Positions 1 through 11,229 of a stretch of 64,000 nucleotides of DNA are shown here, one piece after another. Location: assembly GCA_037957365.1 (NCBI GenBank), contig JARHVA010000006.1, forward strand, positions 10,044,501 to 10,108,500, written 5' to 3'. The stretch comes from Torreya grandis (taxonomy: Eukaryota; Streptophyta; Pinopsida; Cupressales; Taxaceae). Under the pieces are notes generated by a model that was not told the origin of the DNA, did not search any database, and saw nothing but the letters and a program-made list of their open reading frames with translations. Both the position numbers and the translations under genes were made by a program. Each line of letters starts with the position of its first letter. Position 1 is the stretch's first letter.

Positions 1-1349
1 TCTGGAGCTCTTACCACTTCACTATCTTCAAAATCAGACTGTTGGTCTGAAAAATCAGAATTACTTTCATCAGCTGAATAGTACTCAATCTGGTGAAATT
101 TGACTCCCTTTGGGCAAACATGATCTTGAGACCATTTTTCTCTACACTGGAAACATAGCCCCTTTCTTCTGAGTTCGTTCAGTGTCTCAAGATCCAATCT
201 TGTGACACGAGGATTATGTTGATTGAACTCTTTATGCTGAGGTCTTAAAGGAGGTCTATGATGAGGTCTTTTTCCTTTATCCCCCTTGTGAAAGGATGGC
301 TTGGATTGAAACTTCGCCTTAGGAGCAGCCCACTCCATGTTTCTTGCTTTCTTCATTGCCTCCTGTAGGGATGGTGGATCAAAGGCTTTAATCCAACCCT
401 TGAGTGGTTCCATCAATCCTTCACTAAAAAGGATCACCAACCGCCTCTCCGTGATGCCAGTGACCATTACTAAAAGTCTCTGGAACTCAGCTATGTAGGC
501 ATCAACTGTGCCATACTGCTTCAACTGTGCCAATTCTCTAAAATGTATTTCAGGATCTTTTTTCTCAAATCTCTCGATGAGCCTATTGGTGAACTCATCA
601 TAGGTAGTGATAGACCGATGACCTAAGGTGACTAGGCCATGGTACCACCACTCGTGCGCCACCCCATCAAGGTGTAGCGTAGCGAATTTAATCGCCTCCT
701 CTTCTGCCATGGGTCTAAGAGTTAGATAGTTGTCCAGCTTCTATATCCAAGCTCGAGCTGAACTGTTATCACTCCTATCATTGTGTGGAAGTATAACCTT
801 GTTGACAGCTTGATACAAATCCCCTTGAACTATTGTTCTTCTTTGCTCATAATGTCTCCCTTGTCCCTTATTCTTTCTCTTATGATCCATAAAGTCATTA
901 TAGGACATGTCCATCTTGATGTCATCAGGGAGAGAATCATACTCCGCACGGCCAAGTCTCAACTGTTCCACGAATGAAGCATTCTCTTCAGTATCAGGTT
1001 GGGTGTTTACTGGTGCCAAGAAGGTGGGTTTGAAGGCCCTGGAAGAAATGTATGTGTTGTTTGAAACAGGCTGAGCAGCACGTCCATCATGCTGGTTAGA
1101 GGCACTGTGCTCCCCTCTATATCCTGGGTTGTTTTGTGGAGTTGTGTTCTGGCCCACATTCCCCATCATGAGAGATACCATATCCATCAAGGCATCCATC
1201 TTCCTTTCAAATCTCTTTTCGAGACTTATCGATCTCTCTCTTCCCTTCCCACTATCATCTCTGTTGTTGGTAAACCTCTCGTTACCCCCGACTGACCTCT
1301 CACCTTCTGCCATATCTATTTCCTGAGAAGACTCCCAATGAGGCCTCAA
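1..1349 (-). pseudogene. Ty3/gypsy gag polyprotein, broken and cut by window edge
   Basis: Read leftwards from a start near 1349, this is the capsid-nucleocapsid part of a plant Ty3/gypsy retrotransposon. The first 200 codons are polar with a KRFERKMDALMDM-like segment. Downstream come the retrotransposon gag signatures AHEWWYHGL and [18 protein letters not shown], then a basic linker. A zinc knuckle CFQCREKWSQDHVC lies near position 150 and an acidic tail follows. An in-frame TAG at 741-743 splits the ORF exactly where the homologous gag at 46500 has CAG (ARAWIQK), so this is a nonsense mutation. Protease and pol would lie to the left, outside the window. The gag family is sure; whether the element is otherwise intact cannot be seen. 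Confidence 0.85.
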
Positions 1350-1376
1350 GACCTCTGAAGCTGTCTGACCTTTTGG

Positions 1377-1388
1377 AGCCTAATACCA
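1377..1388 (-). other. Primer binding site (tRNA-iMet type, degenerate)
   Basis: On the minus strand this reads TGGTATTAGGCT, a degenerate form of the TGGTATCAGAGC primer site used by most LTR elements in this window. It lies between the gag start and the probable LTR edge at 1390, as expected for a minus-strand element. Confidence 0.55.
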
Positions 1389-1389
1389 C

Positions 1390-3327
1390 TCAAATATTCC
1401 GAGCCAATTTTTTTCAAATTTTCAATTACAATCAGCAGAGCAATTCACAGTCGTTAGGGTTAGCCTTAAACCAAAATGATACTGAAGCAACTCTAACCAG
1501 AATGTACACCAGGATTTCGAGGAGGGCAAGGTGTGAGCATTGGTCAGAGGATCTGAATTCAGAAACAGAGCTGGAAGGAACTTTAACCAAGAATGACACC
1601 GATGATGGCGAGCATATGGTCAGAGGATCTTCTACTACTACAAGTACTGAAAAGAAACTCAACACCAAGTATGTGCTACCCAACCTAGTATGGATTTGAG
1701 GCGACCATATGGCAGAGTGCTACGAATTACGATGCTATGTAGGGAAGTAAGCAAGAATGCTGAAATACTCGACGTTAAGAATGTGCTTTCCAACCCGAGA
1801 CGGAATGGGAGCTACCATATGACGGAGATATAAAGTATTACAATGCAGTTTCAAAATATAAGATAAGCATTACAAATCATGATTAAGCAAGATTAAAGAA
1901 CTGCTGTCAGTACTACTGTCAGCTTACAATATGATAGAGAATTCGCCTGCCAAGAGCATAGAGTTAGAAAAATTCAACGAGCATTTAAATAGAAAAATCT
2001 CCTTGCTTAATGGAAATACCGAGACTGATTTCTTCTCTCAAAAAACAGATTCAAGATTCTGATATGTTCAAATCTGCACCTTTAAATGTAAAACTAGCAA
2101 CCTGAGATCACACTAAAATGGACATATCTCTCACACAACTCATCCAATTGACGTGAAACGAAAAGCAAAAGACCCTAATGATGAAGGCGCCCAAGATTGG
2201 AACACAAAACAAACCCAAAAGTTTCGATTTAATTTATGCACGAATCCCAAGGCAAACACAGATGGTACGACTCAGCAAGAGGGGCAATTTGCCTTTAAAA
2301 ATCACAGCGTTCATTAAAAAATCTACAACTTACAGAAAAGGTTCGCCCTTCACATACAGAGAGATATAGACAATACTCATAATGAATTTTTGTCTTTTTT
2401 GACTTATGAATAAAAACACAATCTGCTATGAGGAATATGAATTCTTGAATCTCTCCAATATGCATAAACTAATCTATAAAACCACACACTGACTACAATG
2501 CACAAATCCCACTACAAAACAATCAAACTACACTATCTCACCACTAGTCGCTATCTTTCAAGCAAGAAGCAATGCCAAGCTAGGAGGCTTTCATTCCTCG
2601 AAGCAATCCCAAAGCCAATCCGGCAACATAACATTCATGTAGCCAAAAGATAATGCAAATGAGGACCAATGGCTTCCTTTTATAATTTCCTGTTGACCCT
2701 TCTCGAAACCCTAATCTTCTTTTTTTGAGTCAACCCCTAATTCTCCAATAGATGGCGTCCCACTTTCCCAAGCAAAACTTTGACTTTATATTATAAACTT
2801 TATTTCTTCCTTGAAGTTGGCGCCCAACTTAAGCTTGGATTAAATCTTTAATAAGAATTATAATTAATTCCTTCAATGAGGCGCCCACCCATAAAGAACA
2901 TCTTTTAAAACAACTTAAAGTGAAGTAGCTAGGCCAAGGGGAAAGTCAATGTTAAAATATAACATTAAAACATGACTTAATTAAAATAATTCGACTTATC
3001 TCTCCATTTGTGCCCCAAAGCCCAAAAATGAGTAAGCCAACTGATCAGACTGAAATGGAAAGCCAACCATGCCGAAACCAACAGGACCACTGCCGGAAAT
3101 AGAATTTACTAAAAATAGTAAATTCCTGAAGATGCTCAGAATGCCAAGAACATATCACTGCGAAGCTCTCTGAAAACTCAGAAAGAATCTGCCATTGAAT
3201 CAACCAACCTCAAGCAAGAGCATCCTTCAAAACAAGAAACCCTAATTTTACCTTCCGAGTAGCCTACAGGTCTCAGGAATAGGCCAACGGTCACTGGAAA
3301 GATCATGCTCGAGAAGGGGACATTACA
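1390..3327 (-). mobile_element. Probable 5' LTR of the gag element
   Basis: The segment begins one base after the primer site, as LTRs do here. On the + strand it ends in GGGGACATTACA, matching the GGGACATGACA or GGACCTTACA outer ends of the other LTRs. On the minus strand it would therefore start TGTAATGTCCCC. It is AT-rich and has no long ORF. The inner TG has decayed to TC. The outer boundary is inferred only from the shared end motif, because no partner LTR is in the window. At about 1.9 kb it would be longer than the other LTRs (about 1.0-1.2 kb), so it may hold an insertion. Confidence 0.5.
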
Positions 3328-4255
3328 GGATGCATGGGCCAAAAAGAAGAGGAAGAAGGATCACTGAAAATCCTCTGAGCAAGCTTCCCACATATGTTGA
3401 AAACTCTAACTTTACCTTTGAAGAATTCTTGAAGATGCTCAAAGAAGGTAGAAGTAGAAAATTAAAGAAGGAATAAGAGCAGCCGAAACCAAAACCTCAA
3501 AAGATTGCTAAGAAGGAGGTCAAGGAGCAAGAACCCAATAATGCATTCCTAAAGGAAGCAAAAAGTGCACAGAGCAGTGAGCAAGAACAAAAAGAATCCA
3601 CCATGTAATTTGAAGGTGAAGAGTCCTCAATAGAAAAAAGTATGGCTTTTGATAAACAAAATGTTTGTATTAATGAAGTCAAGAAGAAGCAAACATTACA
3701 CATTGAATGTAAAATGTCCAAATTGAAAGGAATCTTCCGAAGAGTGAGCCATTACGGTATAAGACTGAAATTTAGAAGTCATGTTGATAGGCATGCAATT
3801 GAAGAACATGTTTCAATCGATTCTAATGCTAAAATAAATCTCTCAAGAGCTCTTACTTCAGCCAAAATAGGTAAGCACTCTTACAATTTCAGCGCAAGAT
3901 ATGGGGACGAGTTTGCAATTGTTGCAAGAGAATTACATCCTAATTTTGGTGTGAGCCAACATATCATAGAGAAACTTTCAAGTTTGCCTCCAAAAAGTGA
4001 TGCAAAGTTGAGGCTAATAAGATAGATAGCAAAGAAATCAGGGTTTCAATGAGAATATTCAAATCTCAAGGATGGTTCCAAACAATAACATATTTTCATA
4101 TCTTCCCAGAATAAGGTTGTCAAGTCACATATGTCATCTTCACAGAAATCAAATTTAGATGGCAGTATGGTGCATCTTGCAAACAATAGCAGAATTTTAA
4201 ACAACTAATACTCAAGGGATACCAATAGACAAAAAACTTAGATGTGCAATACTTT
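3328..4255. other. Remnant between LTRs holding the IST1-like fragment
   Basis: Sequence between the outer end of the first LTR and the truncated left LTR of element B. Apart from the IST1-like reading frame I see no other gene. The stretch 3330-3640 is purine-rich, with lysine/glutamate-rich readings that could be the upstream part of the same fragment. Confidence 0.4.
3642..4060 (+). pseudogene. IST1-like (ESCRT-associated) protein gene fragment
   Basis: A + strand ORF of 127 codons (3642-4025) contains the segments FSARYGDEFAIVARELHPN and GVSQHIIEKLSSLPP followed by SDAKLRLIR. This order and wording resembles plant IST1-like proteins, whose N-terminal helical domain has a YGKEF...A..L.PN..V...IIEKLS pattern followed by a KL/RLK.IA stretch. 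The match continues past a TAG at 4024 (IAKKSGF), so the copy is interrupted. IST1 proteins bind ESCRT-III in endosomal sorting. The fragment lies between two retrotransposon LTRs in the opposite orientation, has no recognisable flanking exons, and is probably a captured or processed remnant. The assignment is from memory of the family pattern and is moderate. Confidence 0.5.
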
Positions 4256-4477
4256 AAAAAACAATGCTTTATCTTTTATTTTGATGTCGACATGCTTTTT
4301 TTTTAATAAAGTCATCTTTATCCTTGTTTTTGGCCCAATTAATAATAATTACTTTATGACCCACTTTAATAATAATGATTGTCATTTTTCCATGTAATTA
4401 AATAAATTTACTTTATGACAACTTAAAAGATTAATATTAAATTAGTCTTTTTTTTATTTGATAAATGGGACATGATA
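4256..4477 (-). repeat. Truncated 3' LTR of element B
   Basis: About 220 bp align by eye with 24862-25081, including the runs TAATAAAGTCATCTTTATCC and GGCCCAATTAATAAT. The terminal CA is mutated to TA. The remainder of the LTR is missing to the left. Confidence 0.75.
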
Positions 4478-5093
4478 GTCGGCCCTTCCCAAAAATTGCT
4501 TGTCCTTAACCAATGCCTAAGTTGTCCTGCAAATACCAGGATTTTAAACCAATCTTTCTATCTCTTTTAGTCCTTGTGAGGTAGTTAGCTTCTGTTGCAC
4601 TTCTTTGATATAATTAGGAATTGGAAGCCCTGTACCCAATGATGCTTCTCCAACAATCTCTATGAGTGAACTCATAATAGTTGAATCATGAATCAACTGT
4701 GATTTATAGAGAGTACTACCAAATGTGACACCATTTTGTTTGTTGTGATTGATGTTGACGTGTTAATGATACCTCAGAGTACTACCTCTTTTTCCTTGAA
4801 TTGTAACCATGGCATGATCAAAATTATGCTTATCACTTCTAGATCGCAGTCATAATACTTACCTTGTGTTCCAAAGATTTTTACCATGACGTCCTAAGTT
4901 GTACCTCTTAGAAAATAACATGGATCAAATTGTATTTGGGTTGTAAAATGGTTGTAATAGTTATAAGTTGCTTGAACTTTTTCTCTAAACAACAATTTGT
5001 ACGTCGGAATACTGAGAACAACAGATTTACGGTTGGAAACCGCATGCATGTTGGCCCTTCATTCATGTTTCTTGCAGCGAACACTTATCCCTA
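4478..5093 (-). other. 3' internal part of element B
   Basis: It starts with the polypurine tract complement (CGGCCCTTCCC) and the TTGCTTGTCC hairpin relic found next to the PPT of sister elements. The minus strand from about 4720 to 4560 reads as a short protein-like stretch (IEIVGEASLGTGLPIPN then YIKEVQQKL) that I could not assign. It is interrupted at 5094 by element C, whose target duplication CCCTA occupies 5089-5093, and resumes at 17376. Confidence 0.6.
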
Positions 5094-5388
5094 TGTAAGG
5101 TCCCTTTTTGGGCTGAAACCAAACAAAAAGGGTATGCCATAAATCCCAACTTAGACCCACAAATTATTAGAAAAAATCAGAATTTCTTAAAATTGAAATT
5201 TATTGCAATATTTTTCCATAAACTGCGAATCGCCCAAAGACTAGGCGACTAGAGTTTGGGGCTGATTTATGCCTCAAAGATACTCCAAAAATTACAAAAT
5301 TAAATCTGTAGATGGATAAAAATATTCCAAACACGATTCCACAATCAGATTTGTAAAAAATTTATTTTATGATTTTATATGACAAAAA
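5094..5388 (-). repeat. Left (3') LTR of element C, outer part
   Basis: Closely matches 16239-16535 from TGTAAGGTCCC onward. It stops at GACAAAAA where the copia element D begins; the LTR resumes at 12217. Confidence 0.88.
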
Positions 5389-6085
5389 TGTTAAGCACGG
5401 GATATACTGAGAAGGGGGTGAATCAGTATATCATATATCTTTTAAATCTTTTACTTAATCTGATTTTTTTTAATCACTTAATCATATATTCAAGATATGC
5501 AATAAAACTAAAATAATAACATGCACCACACAAGAGAGAGAGACACCAGATTTTTACGTGGAAACTCAATGTGAAAAAAACCACGGAGAACAATCTCAAG
5601 TATATGAATGAGCACCAACTCAAATTACAAAATTCGCAAGCACCAACTTGCAGGAGCACCAATCCCTTTGCCGAGCACCAACACAACTATTTGTGAGCAC
5701 CAACCCATACGAGCATCAACCCCTCTTATGTAAAACACAACTATCTCTCAATTTTGTTTTCTCAACAAATGATAGAACTCTTCTATATCTCTTTCTATTC
5801 TCTTCTCATTTCTTATATAAAACAATTACAAACCATGCACACCCTTGCATATTACAAATGGCTTCTCAAGCCTCCTTTTATAGCTTTCCAAATGACCTTT
5901 GGCATTCACCCTTTGTAACCCTTCAATCCACATGGATAATGGCGTCAAACTTGCATGACCCTTCGAATCCTTTCATTTGAAAAGTCACATGGTGACCCTT
6001 CATGATAAAATGCGTCTTTTTCCCTTTTGTTTTTATCTGGTGACTCTTCGAATTCCCCAAGGTGACTTCAACTGAAAAACATACA
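5389..6085 (-). repeat. Left (3') LTR of copia element D
   Basis: Matches the right LTR from TGTTAAGCAC through the GTGACTCTTCGAATTCC region, about 680 bp. It then ends near ACATACA next to the polypurine tract complement (CTCCCCCTTACTG). The right LTR carries about 290 bp more at its inner side, so the copies differ in length. The exact inner end is uncertain. Confidence 0.75.
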
Positions 6086-6087
6086 GT

Positions 6088-6101
6088 AACTCCCCCTTAC
6101 T
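6088..6101 (-). other. Polypurine tract of copia element D
   Basis: On the minus strand the run GTAAGGGGGAGT lies just inside the 3' LTR and would prime plus-strand synthesis. Confidence 0.6.
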
Positions 6102-6215
6102 GTAGCATCATGTCTTGTTCCTGTACCTGTTTTTGTACTTCTCCCCCTTTGAAATTAATGACAAAGGGTCTATTCTGGAGCTAACACTTAGCTCTCCCTC
6201 AACTAATGTTGATCC

Positions 6216-6749
6216 TCAATGGCAAGAAGTAAAAGAAATTACTTCCAACTTCTCTCGCAGATACTCGAATGTATCATTTGGTAGTGCCTTTGTGAAAATA
6301 TCTGCAATCTGTTCTATAGTACTTATATATTCCAACTTAACTTGTTGATTTGCAACCTGCTCTCTCAAAAAGTGATATTTGATAGGAATATGTTTTGCTC
6401 TTGAATGCATCACTAGATTCTTAAAAATATAAATAGCGCTTGTGTTACCATAAAATATAGAAATAGGTTCATATTTTACCTTAATGTCTTCTAGAGTTTT
6501 ATCATAAAATATAGAAATAGGTTCATCATATTTTACCTTGATGTCTTCTAGAGTTTGCTTCATCCAAAGCACTTGAGTACAACACAACACTGCTGCAATA
6601 TATTTTGCTTCAGCTGTAAAAAGTGATACTGAGTTCTGCTTCTTGCTTAGCCATGATACTAAGCTATCATCAAAGAAGAAAGCTCTTCCACTTGTACTTT
6701 TTCTATCATCCAAACAACCTACCCAATCTAAATCTATATAAGCAACCAA
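6216..6749 (-). pseudogene. Ty1/copia RNase H domain (element D)
   Basis: The 177-codon ORF has the copia RNase H hallmarks: YIDLDWVGCLDDRKSTSG at the start (D of the active site), SWLSKKQNSVSLFTAEAKY (E), and near the C terminus AKHIPIKYHFLRE with the terminal ADIFTKAL motif. RNase H removes the RNA template during reverse transcription. About halfway a tandem duplication repeats TLEDIKVKY with EPISIFY, from a 54-bp unit at about 6451 and 6505, which would disturb the fold. The family assignment is secure. Confidence 0.9.
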
Positions 6750-6827
6750 AGTGAAATCTCTACTTGTGGGATATCACAATTTGTAATCCAATGTCCCCTT
6801 GACATATCTGAATATTCTTTTCACCAT

Positions 6828-7660
6828 TTAAACATGACTCTTTTTCGGGGCTGCCTGATATCTCATTACCATGCCTACTGCATGCATGATGTCTGGCCTC
6901 GATGTTGTCAAATATAAAAGACTACCAATCATAGATCTATACAAAGATTGATCTGTAACAGGGGAATCTTCATCTTTACCTTGTTCCCTATACCCATTGG
7001 TGTGCCAACTGGTGCACAATCCTCAAAACCAATTTTTTTCAATATTCATTGGCATATTTACTTTGAGATATGAAATTTTTTTTTACTGACTGAAATATTT
7101 GCAACCGTAAAAAAAATGACAATTCTCCAAGCATAGACATCTCAAATTCTTTTTACATATTATCAGACAATTCTTGTCATCTTTTCAATGTTTCCTCTAA
7201 ATATTATATCAACATATACCACAACAATCAACTGAAGTTCACTTTTTGATGTAGAGATTACTGTCAACAAAACCTCTCTTGAAACCTTGATCCTGCAGGT
7301 ACTTATCAAGCCTTTCATACCAAGCTCTGGGAGCTTGTTTCAATCCATACATTGCTTTTTTTAATTTGCATACATAGCTACTATTATTTGAGAGAAGAAA
7401 TCCCTTAGGCTGCTCAATGTAGACCTCCTCTTCTAGATTTTCGTTCAAGAAAGCAGACTTGACATCCATCTGAGACACTTCAAAATTCTTAAACACTACA
7501 TATGCAAAAAACATTCTAATAGTCTCTAGCCTTGCCACTGGTGCAAAGATTTTTTCAAAATCTATACCCTCAATCTGAGCATATCCTTTACATACTAACC
7601 TTGATTTATTCCTGGTAACTTCACCATCTTCATTCAACTTATTTTTATATACCCTTTTTT
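6828..7660 (-). pseudogene. Ty1/copia reverse transcriptase domain (element D)
   Basis: The minus-strand ORF at 7239-7637 contains [37 protein letters not shown] and [13 protein letters not shown], the canonical copia polymerase blocks. Just downstream (about 7205-7220) the catalytic YVDD box reads YVDI, losing the second Asp. The C-terminal thumb region continues in another frame at 6828-7019 (DQSLYRSMIGSLLYLTTSRP). Several stops and frameshifts separate the pieces. This enzyme copied element RNA to DNA but is now inactive. Confidence 0.92.
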
Positions 7661-8300
7661 CTTATCACATTTTAATATTTTGGTCTAGGTACTAATTCCC
7701 AAATATCATTCTTTTCTATCTGATTTAATTCTTCATCCATTGCTTTAACCCAATGCTCATTATGTCTAGCTTCTAAAAAAGTTCTAGGCTGAATTTTGGA
7801 TAACAAAGAAAAATTCACTTGCTAAGATTCACTTACCATCATCCTTCTAGTGCGAACTCCTTCATTTATGTTTTCGATGATGTCATTCTCATTATGATTT
7901 TTCTAGACATATTTGGATGGGGTTTTGGTATTTTTTTGCATCTTTTCATCTTCATTTGATTCTTCAAAATCTTCTTCAATGATTTCAGGAGTGTCTATCG
8001 GATCACTGACTCTTTGTGCTACATTTTCATCTATCCTGACACTTGCACTTTCAACTATTTCTTTGGTTCTTTTGTTATAACATTTATAAACTTTAATTTT
8101 GCAAGAATATCTAAGAAATATACCTTCATCTATTCTAGATTCAAACTTACTCAATTTTTTATTGGTTCTTTTTATGAAGCATCTGCTATCAAAAACTCGG
8201 AAGTAATCAACAGTAGCTAGTTTGTCTTTCCATAGCTTATAGGGAGTCTTGTCAGTGTTGACTCTCAACAACGCTCTGTTCTGGATATGCACTGATGTGC
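7661..8300 (-). pseudogene. Copia pol linker between integrase and reverse transcriptase
   Basis: Minus-strand reading at 7903-8292 has VNTDKTPYKLWKDKL, then DYFRVFDSRCFIKR and FESRIDEGIFLRYS, the conserved integrase C-terminal/GKGY-like region of plant copia elements, followed by an acidic low-conservation linker. Frame breaks occur at about 7900 and 7660. Confidence 0.85.
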
Positions 8301-8890
8301 CTACTGTCTCTCTTCAATATTTATCTGGTATTTTGGATTCATTTAGCATTGTCCTTGTCATCTTCTGAACTGTTCTATTTTTTCGCTCAACTACTTCATT
8401 TTGTTGTGGAGTTCCAGCTACTGAGTAATGTCTCTTTATCCCATAATCTTCACAATACTCAGTAAACTTATCTGACATGAATTCTCCTCGATCTAATCTC
8501 AGAGACTTAATCTTCAAACCAATTTCATTCTCAACTAAAGCCTTGAATGCTTTGAAGTGGCTGAAAGCTTCTGATTTTTTCTTCAAAAACATCACCCAAG
8601 TCATACGTGTAAAATCATCAATAAGCAACATGAAGTATTTCTCACCTTGAGTACTTTGAGTTCTAGTAAGTCCACATAGATCAGTGTGAATAAGCTCTAA
8701 CATCTGAGTGGTCGAGTATTCTTTTGTCTTGAACCGTCTTCTAACCTACTTCTCATGCTGACATGGTTCACAAAGCGTGTTGGAGGGCTTTGTAATCTTT
8801 GAAAGATTTCTGACTGCTTGTTTTTTGTTGATGTTGACAAGATTGTCAAAATTTGTGTTTTATTCTCCTGTGCCATAGCCAAATTTCCTC
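8301..8890 (-). pseudogene. Ty1/copia integrase core (element D)
   Basis: ORF 8314-8703 carries the DDE integrase core: ELIHTDLCGL (first Asp), SLRLDRGEF (second Asp; one Gly of the usual GGEF is lost) and GTPQQNEVVERKNRT (catalytic Glu). The N-terminal zinc-binding part precedes it in a different frame at 8697-8882. Integrase inserts the DNA copy and creates the 5-bp target duplications. The frame is broken on both sides. Confidence 0.9.
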
Positions 8891-8989
8891 AACCTGACTC
8901 AAACATCTTTGCCCTTTGATATCTGATAATATATATAAATTGTTGTCTGCCCTCTGAGCATCTACAATCAACACATCTGAATCTTTTTT

Positions 8990-9260
8990 CCTAATTTCAC
9001 AATTTTTTGCATAAAACTTTAATGTGTTCCTGATCGCACATTCGACTTACACTTAATTGATTATGCTTAAAACCTACATACAGAACATTTTCAGTCTTAG
9101 TTCTACCATTATCCAAATTTAATGTACTTTTTATGGCTATTTTGGCAGTAGTATTGTCTCTGAATTTCACTGTGCCACCATTGATTTTCTTTAAAGTTAT
9201 GAACTTGCTCTTGTCTCCTATCATGTGCCTCGAACATCTGCTGTCAATGAACCATGGCTT
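8990..9260 (-). pseudogene. Ty1/copia aspartic protease region (element D)
   Basis: The minus strand from about 9260 reads WFIDSRCSRHMIGDKSKF, the copia protease start, followed by NGGTVKFRDN and ENVLYVGFKHNQLSVSRM. The catalytic triplet DSG has become DSR (9237-9245), so the protease would be inactive. It normally cleaves the Gag-Pol precursor. Confidence 0.88.
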
Positions 9261-9599
9261 TTTTCATTTCTTGTATGCAAGGCTGTCTGGACTAACATAG
9301 ACTTTGTAGGTTGTTTTTTCTGTCATGAACCTATCTGAACTTTCTTCTTGATGAATGGAGCTTTGAAACTTTGGTCATTGACTAACTCAAACATGTGTTT
9401 GCATGTCAGAGTATGTGTTCGAAATTATTGCACTTGTAACACACTATGGCCTCTTCATCAAAACTTAATACAGGAGCAAAAGAGTTGTGGCTTCAACTTG
9501 ATTCTGCATGAGTTTTCTTCTTTGTTTCTGAAATTATTAGCTCTTTTCCAACAGTCTATTTTTTTATGAACATAACCATTACAATAAAAACAAAAACCA

Positions 9600-11163
9600 T
9601 GAAAATAGACCCTGTTCTGATTTGTGTATTTTTGACCGATTGTCTTTTGTAGCTCTGTTTCTTCTAGCTTTCTTTGTTTGAGTTGTCCTCTACATTCTTA
9701 ACTTCTTCCCTTGTTATTTTCTCTTTTGTAAAGGCTTCAACGTAGCTTTTTTTCTTTTCAAATCCGATACCTATGTTATCTGATATTGATTTTTGACTTT
9801 CTAATATCTTATTCAATATGTTAGTGTTATTCTCAAATTTTGAATCATTGACTACTTTATTTGTTTTCTCGATATCTTCTTTTAAAGAGGCAATTTCAAC
9901 AATATACTTTTCACATTTTTCACTTATTTTTTGTAATTGAGTTGTTAGATCTTCTTCAATATTTTTGGCTTCTTCAATGTGTGCTTGTAGATCTTCAATT
10001 ATTTCCTGTGACTTTTTTTCATTTTTATCATTCTAGAGCTTCAATCTTCGATTCTTCTTTTCAAGAGCTTTTAATTCTTCTAAGACAAATGAGTTCTCCT
10101 TCCAGATTCACTTCAGCGTCATCATGTTTTTCTTCTTAATCATCTGTACTTTTACTTGTGGAGGTATCTTCATGTATAGTCATGAATAGAATATCTTCTT
10201 CGTCTGAGTCACTGACTTCATTGTCTTCGGCTGAGCTAGGATCTTTAGAATATAAACTCTTCTTCTCGAATCCCTTCTTGAATTTGCCTTTGAAGTTCTT
10301 CTTGTATGTAGGCTTTCCTTCTTCATTGTCACCATTATTCTTATCTGAATACTTAGTTGCAAAATGTTCAATCTTACCACATTTAAAACATTTAAATGGT
10401 AACTTTCCTTGATATTTACATGTGCCCTTTTAGTCTTGCGGATGAATAGAGCTCCGTTGTCATCTTTCTTATCGCTAGAGCTATCACTTGATTCTTGAAT
10501 CTTAGCTTTGTCTTTCTTCGATATCTTAAAAATAGTTTCCCTCTTTGAGGGTTTCTCTTATTTGGTTCGCATCTCATATGCCGTAAGAATACCATGTAGT
10601 TCATCCATTTTTAGCTTGGCTAGATCCTTCATCTCCTCAATTGCAGAAACCTTTGCATCGTATCTCAATGGAAGAGATCTCAAGACCTTTTGTACCACTG
10701 CGGATTCTTATAACTTTTCTCCAAGACCTTGAATTTGATTAACTATTTGATCAACCCACAAAAGATAACTTGCTATATTTTCTTCTTCTTCCATTTTCAA
10801 ACTTTCAACCTGTCTTCTAAAAGTTTGGAGCTTAGCTTCCTGAACCTTTTCATCACCTTTGTAAATATTCTCAAGTTTTACCCAAATCTCATGAGCATAT
10901 TTGCATTGCATAACTTTAACAAATTCTGATTCACGTAAACCACATAAAATAGCATTTAAAGCTTTAACATTATTTTCACTTGCCTTTTTTTTTTTTGTAG
11001 TTACAAGTGTCTGTGGCTCTTCTTATTCCTCCATCACTGCTTGTCAAATGTCAAATCCAAGGGCCATCAAGTAAGTCCTCATCCTTATGCTCCAAAAGAC
11101 ATAATTTGTCCCATCAAACAAATGTGCCTTATTTGTAGAAAAACCTTCATGTGATCCAGCCAT
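9600..11163 (-). pseudogene. Ty1/copia gag (element D)
   Basis: From a start at about 11163 (MAGSHEGFSTNKAHLFDG then YVFWSIRMRTYLMAL), this is the UBN2-type gag of plant copia elements. ORF 10708-10911 continues with EIWVKLENIYKGDEKVQ and further blocks follow in shifted frames. A CCHC-like knuckle KCFKCGKIEHFATKY lies near 10370. The downstream acidic/lysine-rich stretch (10170-9700) is linker. At least three in-frame stops break it, one of them immediately after the GLGEKL block at about 10708. Confidence 0.85.
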
Positions 11164-11211
11164 CATGTTTTCCTCAATCTACCTTCACGTTGTTAAACTC
11201 TTTTCAAAAAA

Positions 11212-11228
11212 CCCTGCTCTGATACCAA
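11212..11228 (-). other. Primer binding site of copia element D
   Basis: The minus strand reads TGGTATCAGAGCAGGGT just inside the right LTR, a good match to the 3' end of plant initiator methionine tRNA. Confidence 0.8.
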
Positions 11229-11229
11229 T

